Shown piece after piece: positions 1-8,031 of a DNA stretch of 64,000 nt (position 1 is the first letter of the stretch; the number at the start of each line of letters is the position of its first letter). Where the stretch lies: the NCBI GenBank assembly GCA_964402505.1, contig CAYOCP010000005.1, positions 122,369 through 186,368 on the forward strand, given 5' to 3'. Source of the DNA: SLRI01 sp964402505 (GTDB taxonomy: Bacteria > Pseudomonadota > Alphaproteobacteria > Geminicoccales > Geminicoccaceae). Below the pieces are notes generated by a model. The model made no database searches. It saw only the letters and a list, made by a program, of their open reading frames with translations, and was not told the origin of the DNA. Made by a program: the position numbers and the translations under genes.

Positions 1-63
1 CTTGCCGGTGGCGGTGAACGAGAACCGCTTGGCGGCGGCCCGCTTGGTCTTCAACTTGGTCAT
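1..63 (-). CDS. rpmI: Ribosomal protein bL35, N-terminal fragment (cut by window edge)
   Basis: The 21 visible residues read MTKLKTKRAAAKRF and then SFTATGK. This is the lysine-rich start typical of bL35 (MPKxKTKxxxxKRF...GTGK), a small protein of the large ribosomal subunit. The ATG (63-61) overlaps the TGA of the upstream prmA frame in an ATGA junction, which suggests translational coupling. The rest of the gene lies off the left edge, so whether rplT follows cannot be seen. Confidence 0.85.
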   Translation of the reverse strand, partial: MTKLKTKRAAAKRFSFTATGK

Positions 64-1085
64 GCCGGGAAACTCCGAGCGACGGCAACGTCCCGCCCCT
101 CGGGGCGGCTGGCGCCGTCATCGACAAATGCGGTGCGTCCTATAGCCGAGCCCGGGGCCCGGCGCAACCTCTGCCGTGCAGCACCCGGGCGCCGCAGCAC
201 GAGCGCCACCCAGGGCGGCCGCTCCACTTGGCCCAGAAAGCGCAGGCCCTGCCGCCGGTGCGCCTCGACCACCGCCTCTGCCTGGCGTTCGAGCAGCCCC
301 GAAAGGACGGCAATACCGTCCGGCGCCAGATGCCGGCGCAGATCGGCCGCCATGGCAATGAGGGGATCCGCCAGGATGTTGGCGAAGACGAGGTCGAACG
401 GCCCCGAGCTCCGGACCCGGGCATCGCCATAACCGTCGCTCACGAGGCAGCGCACGCGACCGTCCACGCCGTTCCGCCGCACGTTGTCCCGCGCCACCGC
501 AACGGCCAGCGGATCGTTGTCGACGGCGAGGGCCCGGGTGCGGCGATCGACCCGGGCCGCGGCGATGGCGAGAATGGCCGAGCCGCAACCCATGTCCAGG
601 ACCCGCGCGAATGCGCGACCGCGCAGGAGCCGGTCGAACGCCTCGAGGCAGGCCGAGGTGGTGGCGTGCTCGCCCGAGCCGAAGGCGAGACCCGCCTCGA
701 TCAGAAGCGGCGCGACACGCGGGCGCGCCGGCACCGGGACCTCTGGCCCGTGCACGAAGAATCGGCCGATGGAAAGCGGCGGCCGCGCCATCCTGGCGGC
801 CTCGAGCCAGTCCTGATGCGCGAGCCATGCGACCTCGATGCCAACCTCGTCCGCGAGCCCGTGCCCGGCCAGAAGCTCGCCGACCGCGGCACCGAGGGCG
901 GCACGGTCCGGCTCCTCGGCCAGCAGCAGATCGACCCGCCAGCGTACCGGCTCGTCCGTCTCGTCCGTGGCCGCAGCGAAGATCGAGGCCGAGAGCGCCA
1001 TCGCCTCGAGCGCCTCCAGAAGCGGGAGCGGCGGCTCGCGTTCGAGCTCGAAGCTCGCCTGCCAGAGCCCTCGCGGATCGCTCAC
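60..1085 (-). CDS. prmA: Ribosomal protein L11 methyltransferase PrmA
   Basis: SAM-dependent methyltransferase of about 341 residues that would methylate ribosomal protein L11. The diagnostic PrmA segment LAFGSGEHATTSACL is followed by the SAM-binding motif DMGCGSAIL and the catalytic-pocket motif NILADPL. I chose GTG at 1085 because it overlaps the TGA of the upstream helicase gene (GTGA) and gives the normal N-terminus; in-frame sequence upstream is only the helicase shadow. The C-terminus carries about 40 extra Arg/Ala-rich residues beyond the usual end of the family and runs into the rpmI start. Confidence 0.88.
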   Translation of the reverse strand: MSDPRGLWQASFELEREPPLPLLEALEAMALSASIFAAATDETDEPVRWRVDLLLAEEPDRAALGAAVGELLAGHGLADEVGIEVAWLAHQDWLEAARMARPPLSIGRFFVHGPEVPVPARPRVAPLLIEAGLAFGSGEHATTSACLEAFDRLLRGRAFARVLDMGCGSAILAIAAARVDRRTRALAVDNDPLAVAVARDNVRRNGVDGRVRCLVSDGYGDARVRSSGPFDLVFANILADPLIAMAADLRRHLAPDGIAVLSGLLERQAEAVVEAHRRQGLRFLGQVERPPWVALVLRRPGAARQRLRRAPGSAIGRTAFVDDGASRPEGRDVAVARSFPA

Positions 1086-3337
1086 GCCGCCTCGACGAAG
1101 CTCGAGATGACCTTCTTCACTCCCGCCTTGTCGAACGCGATCTCCAGCTTCTCGCCCTCGACGGCGGTGATTTGGCCGTAGCCGAACTTCTGGTGAAAGA
1201 TGCGATCGCCCACACTGAAGCTGGCGTTCGGGCGCGGCGGGGTCTTGAGGATCTCGGCCTTTCCCTCGATGACCTTGCCGAGCTCCGCCCGCCGGCTGCG
1301 GAACCGCGCCACCCGCGGCACCAGGAGATCGTCCATGAAGCTCTCGGCGTCCGGACGCATGGCCGGGTTGCGATGCAGGTGCTCGACATGCGCCGCGGGC
1401 AGTTCCTCGATGAAGCGCGACGGCACGCTCGTCGACCACTGATTGTAGATGCGCCGGTTGGCGGCGAAGCTCACCGTGCAACGGTGCCGGGCGCGGGTGA
1501 GCCCCACATAGGCGAGCCGCCGCTCCTCCTCGAGCGCCTTGCCGCCGCCCTCGTCGAGCGAACGCTGGTTGGGAAAGAGCCCCTCCTCCCAGCCGGCGAG
1601 GAAGACGCTGTCGAACTCGAGACCCTTCGCGCCGTGCAGCGTCATCACCGAGACCTGCTCGCCGCCGCTCTCGCCGACGGCTTCCATGACCAGGCTGACA
1701 TGCTCGAGAAACGCGCCGAGCGTCTGGAACTCGCCGATCGCCCTGGCCAGCTCCTTGAGATTGTCCAGCCGGCCGGGTGCGTCGGGCGAGCGGTCGTTCT
1801 GCCACATCGCCGTGTAGCCGCTTTCGTCGAGTATGCGCTCGGCGAGCTCGCGCGGCGGCACCACGGCGAGCGCCGCGCGCCAGCCGTCCAGAAGTGCTAG
1901 AAAATTGCGGAGCGCGTTGCGCGTGCGCGCCGCGAGATCGTCGGTCTCGGCCATCTGCCGCGCCGCCTGCACCAGCGGCAATTCGGCCCGGCGGGCCAGA
2001 CCGTGCAGGCCCTGCAGCGCCGCGTCGCCGATGCCGCGGCGCGGCAGGTTCACGATACGCTCGAAGGCGAGATCGTCGGCCGGCTGCGCCGTCAGCCGGA
2101 GATAGGCCACGGCATCGCGGATCTCCGCCCGCTCGTAGAAGCGCGGGCCGCCGATCACCCGATAGGGCAACCCCATCTGGATAAAGCGCTCCTCGAAGGC
2201 GCGGGTCTGAAAGCCGGCGCGGACCAGCACCGCGATCTGGGCGAGGCTCTCGCCGTCCCGCTGCAGGGCCTCGATCTCGTCACCGACATAGCGGGCCTCC
2301 TCGGCCTCGTCCCACAAGCCGGCGATGCGCACCGGCACGCCCGCCTCGCCCTCGGTCCAGAGCGTCTTGCCGAGCCGCGCCCGGTTCCGTGCGATGAGCC
2401 CCGAGGCCGTGCCGAGGATGCTGCCGGTCGAGCGGTAGTTGCGCTCGAGGCGGACGACACCGGCGCCCGGAAAATCCTGCTCGAAACGCAGGATGTTGCC
2501 GACCTCCGCCCCCCGCCAGGAGTAGATCGACTGGTCGTCGTCGCCCACGCAGGTGATGTTCCGATGCCGCTGCGCCAGCAGCCTCAGCCAGAGATACTGG
2601 GCGATGTTGGTGTCCTGATACTCGTCGACCAGGATCGCTCGAAACCGCGTCTGGTAGCGCTCGAGCAGGTCGGCATGGCGGCGCAGCACCATGAGCGGAT
2701 GCAGGAGCAGATCGCCGAAATCGCAGGCGTTCAGGGTCTGCAGCCGCTGCTGATAGGCGCGGTAGAGCGCCAGCGACTGGCCGGACGCGAAGTCGCCGAC
2801 CTCGCTCGCCGGCACGTCCTCCACCGCATGGCCCCGATCCTTCCAGCGCTGGATGATGGCGAGGAGCACCCGGGGCGCCCAGCGCTTGTCGTCGAGCCCG
2901 GCCGCCTGCACCACCTGCTTGACCAGCCGCAACTGGTCGTCGGTGTCGAGAATCGTGAAGCTCGCCTGCAGCCCGGCGAGCTCGGCATGCGCCCGCAGGA
3001 AGCGCACGCCAATCGCATGAAACGTGCCCAGCCAGAGACCGGCGACGCTCCGGCCGATCAGCCGCTCGACGCGCTCGGCCATCTCGCGCGCCGCCTTGTT
3101 CGTGAACGTCACCGCCAGGACCTCGTGCGGCCGGGCGCGCCCGGTCACCAGCAGATGGGCGAGCCGGGTCGTGAGCACACGGGTCTTGCCGGTGCCGGCG
3201 CCGGCGAGGACGAGAAGCGGCCCGTCGGGCGCCGTCACGGCCGCCCGCTGCTCGGGATTGAGACCGGCGAGATAGGGCGTCTCGACCGCGCCGACCGGAC
3301 CGGCTGCGGCTGAAGGGGCTGGGGCTGCGTTCGACAT
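1082..3337 (-). CDS. uvrD: UvrD/PcrA-type superfamily 1 DNA helicase
   Basis: 751-residue 3'-5' SF1 helicase, acting in mismatch/excision repair or in removing RecA from DNA. Walker A GAGTGKTRVL sits near residue 47 and the Walker B segment is VDEYQDTN. Other SF1 motifs include GDDDQSIYSWRGA, NYRSTGSIL and VMTLHGAKGLEFD. The C-terminal Tudor-like module (FSVGDRIFHQKFGYG) marks the UvrD/PcrA group rather than Rep. The ATG at 3337 is followed by a short Ala/Pro-rich leader before the helicase core at LNPEQRAAV. It is the first gene of a tight minus-strand run with prmA and rpmI. Confidence 0.92.
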   Translation of the reverse strand: MSNAAPAPSAAAGPVGAVETPYLAGLNPEQRAAVTAPDGPLLVLAGAGTGKTRVLTTRLAHLLVTGRARPHEVLAVTFTNKAAREMAERVERLIGRSVAGLWLGTFHAIGVRFLRAHAELAGLQASFTILDTDDQLRLVKQVVQAAGLDDKRWAPRVLLAIIQRWKDRGHAVEDVPASEVGDFASGQSLALYRAYQQRLQTLNACDFGDLLLHPLMVLRRHADLLERYQTRFRAILVDEYQDTNIAQYLWLRLLAQRHRNITCVGDDDQSIYSWRGAEVGNILRFEQDFPGAGVVRLERNYRSTGSILGTASGLIARNRARLGKTLWTEGEAGVPVRIAGLWDEAEEARYVGDEIEALQRDGESLAQIAVLVRAGFQTRAFEERFIQMGLPYRVIGGPRFYERAEIRDAVAYLRLTAQPADDLAFERIVNLPRRGIGDAALQGLHGLARRAELPLVQAARQMAETDDLAARTRNALRNFLALLDGWRAALAVVPPRELAERILDESGYTAMWQNDRSPDAPGRLDNLKELARAIGEFQTLGAFLEHVSLVMEAVGESGGEQVSVMTLHGAKGLEFDSVFLAGWEEGLFPNQRSLDEGGGKALEEERRLAYVGLTRARHRCTVSFAANRRIYNQWSTSVPSRFIEELPAAHVEHLHRNPAMRPDAESFMDDLLVPRVARFRSRRAELGKVIEGKAEILKTPPRPNASFSVGDRIFHQKFGYGQITAVEGEKLEIAFDKAGVKKVISSFVEAA

Positions 3338-3426
3338 GCATCGGCGAAAAGAGGGTGTCGGGACCGGAAAGCTAAACCAGCCGGCCTTCGGTGACCAGCC
3401 GCGAGGAGAAGGGCGGAGCCGATCCG

Positions 3427-5202
3427 TCAGCGCAGCCCGCGCTCGATCGCCCGCGCCTCGAGCAGCGCCTGGTTGTAGGCCCGCAGCAGGTCGGAATAAC
3501 GGATCTCGCCCAGGATCTTGCTGCCGTCCTCGTCATCGACCACCGGCACGTGCTCCTCCTCGTGCGCGCGGCAGCGGCTGAAGGCGCTCGCCAGATCGTC
3601 CGAGGCGCGCAGCACCACCGTGTTCGGGCGGGCCAGCTCGGCGGCGGTGAGACCGGCCGGCGGGTCGCCCGAGAAGGCCGCGTCCAGAAGATCGCCGAAG
3701 CCGATCGAGCCCTTGAGCGCCTGCTCGTCGTCGACGACGAAGATCGGCGCGTGACTGAGCCGGAACCGCCGCTTCAGCTCCTCCAGATCGGCGGTCGCCG
3801 GCACCGTGATCACGTCGCGTCGCAGCAGGTCGGCGACGAGGCGGCCGCTCAAGACGCCGAGCTCGCGCGAATCGTCGACGGTGAGGCCCCGCTGGGCGAG
3901 CTGCCAATGGAAGTAGCCGCGCCCCCAGAGTCCGTGGGTCACGAGCGATGCCACCGCCACCGTGCTCATGAGCGCGAAGGTGATGCCGTAATCGGTCGTC
4001 ATCTCGAAGATGATGATCACCGTCGAGACCGGCGCGCCGAGCACGCTCGCCGCCACGGCACCCATGCCGAGCAGCGCGTAGACCGAGATCGAGGAGGCGA
4101 GATGGGGAAAGGCGGCCGTGGCGAGGCCGCCGAAGACGCCGCCCATGAGCGCACCCACGGTGAGGCTCGGCGAGAACATGCCGCCGCCGAAGCGGCTGCC
4201 GTGGCAGAGTGCCGTCGCCGCCGTCTTGGCGATGAAGAGAAGGGCCAGCAGCTTCGCCTGATCGGGGCCCGCCTCGAGGGCCGTCGCCGCCGCCTGGTAG
4301 CCGACACCGAGCACCTGGGGAAAGGCGAGCGCTATCAGGCCGAGCGCCGCCCCGCCCAGGGCCGGCCGCAGCCACTCCGGGATCCGGGCCTTCTCGTGCA
4401 GCCGCTCGATCACGGCGATGCCGCCCATGAGCAGGATGGCGGCAAAGGCGGCGACGACGCCGAGCAGCAGAAACCCCGGCACCTCCCAGAACGAGACCAC
4501 GGCCTGCGGGCCGACGACGAAGGCCGGATGGTCGCCGATATGGACGCGGACGACGATGGTGCCGACGAGCGAGGCGATGACCACGGGCGCGAAGGCGCCG
4601 AGACCGTAATGGCCGATCACCACCTCGAGCGCGAAGAAGACCCCGGCGATGGGCGTGTTGAACGCGGTGGCGATCGCCGCCGCCACGCCGCAGCCGAGAA
4701 GGGTGCGCGAGAAGCTCGGGCCGAAGCGCAGCCATTGGGCGACCTGGGCCGCCAACGTCGCTCCCAGATGCACGATCGGCCCCTCGCGGCCGACCGAGCC
4801 GCCGATGCCGATCGAGAAGGCGCTGAGGCCGGCGGCGGCGAGACCGACCCGAAGCTTCATCCGCCCGCTGCGCAGGGCCGCCGCCTCGATGACCTCGGCC
4901 ACACCCTGCGGCAGCGGCCTCGGCAGGAAATAGCGGCAGCCGAGGCCGATGGCGAGCCCGCCCAGGCACGGCACCAGGATCACCTGCCAGGCCGGCAGGC
5001 TGTGCGCGGCCTCCGCCATCGATTCCTCGCCCGCACCGAACAGCAAGAGAGCCGTGACGTCGGCCAGCGCCCGAAAGAGTATGGCGGCATAGGAAGCGGC
5101 CGCACCGACCAGCGCCGCCAGCACCGTCAGCTTGAGCTGATCGTTGCGCGTCAGGCCCGAAAGGTGCGCCAGCGCCCGCTCGAAACGGTCAGAGATGGCC
5201 AT
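3427..5202 (-). CDS. ClC-family chloride channel/antiporter with C-terminal CBS pair
   Basis: Inner-membrane protein of about 591 residues with the ClC fold, followed by two CBS domains in the last 130 residues (around FVVDDEQALKGSI and PVVDDEDGSKILGEI). The gating-glutamate motif GREGP is present (IGGSVGREGPIVHLG), and GGGMFSPSLTVGALMG matches the GxFxP filter element. The first filter motif, usually GSGIP, is replaced by a sequence around RPLPQGVAEV, so anion preference cannot be assumed. ATG at 5202 is preferred; an in-frame GTG at 5241 has no visible ribosome-binding site. Confidence 0.86.
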   Translation of the reverse strand: MAISDRFERALAHLSGLTRNDQLKLTVLAALVGAAASYAAILFRALADVTALLLFGAGEESMAEAAHSLPAWQVILVPCLGGLAIGLGCRYFLPRPLPQGVAEVIEAAALRSGRMKLRVGLAAAGLSAFSIGIGGSVGREGPIVHLGATLAAQVAQWLRFGPSFSRTLLGCGVAAAIATAFNTPIAGVFFALEVVIGHYGLGAFAPVVIASLVGTIVVRVHIGDHPAFVVGPQAVVSFWEVPGFLLLGVVAAFAAILLMGGIAVIERLHEKARIPEWLRPALGGAALGLIALAFPQVLGVGYQAAATALEAGPDQAKLLALLFIAKTAATALCHGSRFGGGMFSPSLTVGALMGGVFGGLATAAFPHLASSISVYALLGMGAVAASVLGAPVSTVIIIFEMTTDYGITFALMSTVAVASLVTHGLWGRGYFHWQLAQRGLTVDDSRELGVLSGRLVADLLRRDVITVPATADLEELKRRFRLSHAPIFVVDDEQALKGSIGFGDLLDAAFSGDPPAGLTAAELARPNTVVLRASDDLASAFSRCRAHEEEHVPVVDDEDGSKILGEIRYSDLLRAYNQALLEARAIERGLR

Positions 5203-5509
5203 CAACTGCTCGACAACCGCGCGATTCCCGCCGCTCCACACGGCGGCGGCAAACCTTAGCGGCCCTCGATGTCACGGCAACCCGGTTGCCGTGACGGCGA
5301 GCCCGACCGGGTGGTGAGAGGCGGGGGTCAGGAAACGACGGTGAAGCCCTCGCCGTCCTCATGCAGGACCATCGCCCCGCGGCTCAGGCGCGTCGCCCAG
5401 CCGGCCGTCCGCTCGAACCCGCCGAACGGGTGGAAATGAAAGATCCTGGATCAGCCCGGCCCACCCCGAGCGGCCCGGAAGAGGCTTCGGGCCCGCCTTC
5501 CGCCGGCGG
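5203..5509. other. Intergenic stretch, no gene supported
   Basis: I see no gene here. A minus-strand frame at about 5331-5445 reads protein-like (FHPFGGFERTAGWATRLSRG, ending GEGFTVVS), but it has only 39 codons after an upstream stop. It lacks any ATG, GTG or TTG at a sensible place, so it may be a relic or chance. Confidence 0.4.
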
Positions 5510-6355
5510 TCACGCGCGTCGCTGGCTCGACGCGAAGTCCCAGTAGAGCTCGCGCGCCCGGCGGTAGACGGGACCGACCGCGAAGCGCCTGTCCTCGACC
5601 CGGGTGATCGGCAGCACCTTGCCGTAATTGCCCGTGGTGAAGACCTCGTCGGCCGCCATGATGTCGGCGGCGGTGAGCGTCGCCTCCTCGACCGCGATGC
5701 CGTCGGCGCGCAGAAGGGCGATCACCCGCTGCCGGGTGATGCCGTTCAGGAACGTGCCGTTGCAGACCGGGGTGAGCGCCACACCGTCCTTCGCGAGCCA
5801 GAGATTGGCCGTGGCGAGCTCCGCGATATTGCCGTTCGGGTCCGAGGTGATGGCGTTCTGGAATCCTCGCGCATTCGCCTCGGCCAGTGCGCGCTGCATG
5901 TTCGGATAGAGGCAGGCCGACTTGGTGTCCGTCGGCGCCGCATTCCGGGCCGGCCGGCAATAGGGCGAGAAGCAGACGGCGAATTCGCCCGGCTCGGGCA
6001 TCGAGAGCTCGCTGATGGCGAGACAGAAGCGGGTCGAGTCCGGCTCCGGCAGGACGAAGCCGCGCGTCGCATAGAACATCGGCCGGATGTAGAGCTCCGC
6101 CTCCGGCTTGAACCGCGAAACCCCCTCGAGGCAGAGCTCCGTGATCCGCTCCGCCCCGAGCTGCGGCTCCAGCAAGAGCCCCCTGGCCGACTCGATCACC
6201 CTGGCGCAATGCCGGCCCAGATCCGGCACCCGCCCGGCGAACGCCCGCGCCCCGTCGAAGACCACGCTCGCCATGAAGAACGCATGATCCTGCGGCCCGA
6301 TCAGCGGCGTCGCCGCATCCCGCCACTCGCCATCCCAATAGCCGATCGCCGCCAT
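5510..6355 (-). CDS. Branched-chain amino acid aminotransferase-like (PLP fold type IV)
   Basis: 281-residue aminotransferase of the IlvE / D-amino-acid transaminase / aminodeoxychorismate lyase family. Supporting segments are the N-terminal WDGEWRDA, FFMASVVFDGARAF, the lysine of APTDTKSACLYPN (probable PLP Schiff-base lysine), and the PLP-phosphate region NGITRQRVIALLRADG with FTTGNYGKVLPI. I chose ATG 6355 (MAAIGYWDGEW) because family members begin close to this; a longer start at 6400 would add an unconserved 15 residues. It stands alone with no isoleucine/valine genes nearby, so the substrate is open. Confidence 0.85.
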   Translation of the reverse strand: MAAIGYWDGEWRDAATPLIGPQDHAFFMASVVFDGARAFAGRVPDLGRHCARVIESARGLLLEPQLGAERITELCLEGVSRFKPEAELYIRPMFYATRGFVLPEPDSTRFCLAISELSMPEPGEFAVCFSPYCRPARNAAPTDTKSACLYPNMQRALAEANARGFQNAITSDPNGNIAELATANLWLAKDGVALTPVCNGTFLNGITRQRVIALLRADGIAVEEATLTAADIMAADEVFTTGNYGKVLPITRVEDRRFAVGPVYRRARELYWDFASSQRRA

Positions 6356-6452
6356 CACCCCATCCTCCGTCCCGGCACCGGCAAAACCCCCGCCAGCCAC
6401 GCTTCCGTAGCACCATCGAGCCGCCCGAGGAACGGCCGGTCCTCGAGAGCTA

Positions 6453-6471
6453 ATGGGGTCAGGACAAATTC
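6453..6471. repeat. Possible remnant of a GGGGTCAGGAC-type dispersed repeat
   Basis: The text TAATGGGGTCAGGACAAATT lies in the gap between the aminotransferase and the DUF1194 gene. From memory, near-identical strings recur around REP-associated Y1-transposase elements in proteobacteria. Only one copy was noticed and there is no transposase, so this is a weak call. Confidence 0.25.
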
Positions 6472-6534
6472 AGCCCCCCATCCAGCCCTGGCTCGAGCAA
6501 CCCCGTCTCGACCCGGAGCACGCAGCAGCAGCCG

Positions 6535-7290
6535 TCAGCGCCCGGGCGCGGCCGCAAGGCGATTGACAGTCGGTCGTCCCGCGATCTCCAGGAGCAGCTT
6601 CTGGCGAACCGCATCGGTGAAGCTGCGCTCGCCGTCGACGGTGACGACGAAGCTGCCCGGCCCGCCGATCACCTCGTCGGCGAAGTGGGCCTCGAGGTCC
6701 ATGGCCCGTGGCCGGCCGGAGCAGGCCGGGTCGCGACAGAGGATGGCGAGGCCGTTGATGGTGATGTCGGCCCGCAGCGCGTTCTGGCGCGCCAGCGGCA
6801 GCGGCATGCCGCCGAAATTGCCGCTGTCCGCCGAGACATCGATGACCCGGCGATGGCCGTTGATGGCGTTGCCCTCGATCAGCCTTTGGCCGAAGGCGAT
6901 GGCGTTGCTGATCGAGTTGTGGCCGACGGCGCGGCGGGACTCGCCGCGCAGGGCGTCGGCGAACGCCCCGGCGCTCTCCGGCCCGTCGATGACGGTCCAG
7001 GGCACAATGACGTGCTGCGAGCCGGCGCCGCCCCACTCCACGTAAGTCACGGCGATGCGGCGATCGAAGCCCTGGGCGATGGCGTCCAGGATCTCGGGAG
7101 AGGTGATGGCGGCGGCATAGCCGTCGCGCTGCAGGGCCATCTCCACGGCGTCGATCGAGCCCGAGCCGTCGGCGGCGAGAACCAGCTCGAGGTCGACGCT
7201 CGGCTCCTCGGCGGCAACCGGCGTGACCGACAGCGCGGCGATCGTGGCGAGCATGAGCAGCGCCGCCGGCGTCATGCGGTCGTGACGCAT
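6535..7290 (-). CDS. Exported DUF1194 protein (VWA-like fold)
   Basis: 251-residue protein with a signal peptide (ALLMLATIAALSVTPVAA, then EEPSVDLELVLAADGSGSID). The DGSGS signature resembles the metal-ion-dependent adhesion site of von Willebrand A domains, and the sequence fits DUF1194, a periplasmic family of unknown function. Further segments are YVEWGGAGSQ, RVIDVSADSGNFGG and a C-terminal SFTDAVRQKLLLEIAG. ATG 7290 is chosen; the frame continues upstream into the intergenic repeats without any coding character. It is transcribed away from the repeat-rich region at 7500-7930. Confidence 0.8.
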   Translation of the reverse strand: MRHDRMTPAALLMLATIAALSVTPVAAEEPSVDLELVLAADGSGSIDAVEMALQRDGYAAAITSPEILDAIAQGFDRRIAVTYVEWGGAGSQHVIVPWTVIDGPESAGAFADALRGESRRAVGHNSISNAIAFGQRLIEGNAINGHRRVIDVSADSGNFGGMPLPLARQNALRADITINGLAILCRDPACSGRPRAMDLEAHFADEVIGGPGSFVVTVDGERSFTDAVRQKLLLEIAGRPTVNRLAAAPGR

Positions 7291-7392
7291 TCGTGACTTG
7301 TCCTGCCCGGATCCGTCACGCGGCGCCATTCGGCTCGTCGTCGCGCCCGGCATCGCCCGCCCCTCGTCTCCAGTGGCCGTGCCCCGAGGCCC

Positions 7393-7422
7393 ATAGGACG
7401 CAATGAGGCGTGGCGCGGTCAA
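7393..7422 (-). promoter_or_regulatory. Candidate promoter for the DUF1194 gene
   Basis: Minus strand: TTGACC at 7422-7417, 18 bases, then TCCTAT at 7398-7393. The putative start would lie about 100 bases before the ATG at 7290. The -10 match is modest. Confidence 0.35.
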
Positions 7423-7522
7423 GGTGCAACGGGGGGGCAGGTCGAGGCGCAACCGTCCGCAAGAGGCGCAACACCCGCCTCGACCCCACATCACACCTGT
7501 CCGCCAGGTCGGAGGGGTCGCG

Positions 7523-7539
7523 GGGGAACCAAGTTCCCC
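7523..7539. repeat. Perfect inverted repeat GGGGAAC-CAA-GTTCCCC
   Basis: Seven-base arms around a three-base centre, located 20 bases before the first member of the 32-bp palindrome array. It could be an operator or a small hairpin; there is no T-tract to suggest a terminator. Confidence 0.6.
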
Positions 7540-7558
7540 GGCTCTTCCCGACCCGGGA

Positions 7559-7705
7559 TGTCGCATATAACGCGACAGTGGGGCTCGGGATGTCGCGGAT
7601 TCCGCGACAGTTTCGCCCGGGATGTCGCGGATTCCGCGACAGGGAACCCGAGGATGTCGCATATCACGCGACATGAGACCCCGGAATGTCGCGGAATATG
7701 CGACA
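7559..7705. repeat. Array of five 19-bp palindromes at exact 32-bp spacing
   Basis: Each unit is TGTCGC-N7-GCGACA. The units lie at 7559-7577, 7591-7609, 7623-7641, 7655-7673 and 7687-7705, with centres 7568, 7600, 7632, 7664 and 7696, so the step is 32 bp every time (about three helical turns). The seven-base cores are ATATAAC, GGATTCC, GGATTCC, ATATCAC and GGAATAT. The 13-bp linkers are also similar, mostly ending CGGGA or CGAGGA. All arms are perfect. This looks like a phased operator array for a dimeric DNA-binding protein, or a dispersed repeat; no family is recognised. Confidence 0.9.
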
Positions 7706-7710
7706 TTCCA

Positions 7711-7808
7711 CGACGAGCGAACCCGCCGAACCGACGATCGAACCCACGGAATCGACGAGCGAACCCGCCTTTGCGACGAGCGAACCCGGGCTTTCGACGA
7801 TCGAACCC
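7711..7808 (+). repeat. Array of five 14-bp direct repeats at exact 21-bp spacing
   Basis: The unit CGACGAKCGAACCC (K = G or T) starts at 7711, 7732, 7753, 7774 and 7795, so the step is 21 bp each time (two helical turns). The last T of the core alternates (G, T, G, G, T), making copies 2 and 5 partly palindromic (CGATCG). The seven intervening bases vary. A further GAACCCGAG lies at 7891-7899, just before the -35 box of the downstream promoter. The layout resembles iterons or an activator-binding array. Confidence 0.88.
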
Positions 7809-7900
7809 GAGCGGTCGGGCCAGCATTTGCGGGTCTCCGCCGGTCTTTCCGGGGTGCGAGGGAACCAGAGAAGCGTGATTTGCCGAAGGAACCCGAGGTC

Positions 7901-7929
7901 TTGACAAAACGGATGATATAGGATAATAA
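7901..7929 (+). promoter_or_regulatory. Strong sigma70-type promoter for the gene at 8032
   Basis: TTGACA (7901-7906), 17 bases, TAATAA (7924-7929), in an AT-rich patch that stands out against its surroundings. The expected start near 7936 leaves a leader of about 95 bases. The leader contains a CCGGCA-N5-TGCCGG hairpin (about 7990-8006) and a GAGGAAG ribosome-binding site. Confidence 0.7.
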
Positions 7930-8031
7930 TCCCTTAACGCTCGGCGATTAGCGGCATGTTAACCCGCCGCGCGCATCCTCTCCCCTGCACCGGCATCGTT
8001 TGCCGGCGTTGAGAAGGGTGGTTCGAGGAAG

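Noticed and set aside
7559..7705. The 32-bp palindrome array as a CRISPR array
   Set aside because: Repeat arms are only six bases with variable cores, linkers are 13 bp and similar to one another, and there are no unique spacers.
7491..7921. Several open frames through the 32-bp and 21-bp repeats (for example FARR/FDRR repeats on minus, SEP/IEP repeats on plus)
   Set aside because: They arise from the repeat periods (21 is divisible by 3), have no ribosome-binding sites and no plausible protein fold.
7711..7929. Replication origin of a plasmid integrated here
   Set aside because: The 21-bp phased repeats and AT-rich patch fit, but there is no Rep, ParA/ParB or mobility gene nearby; kept only as an alternative.
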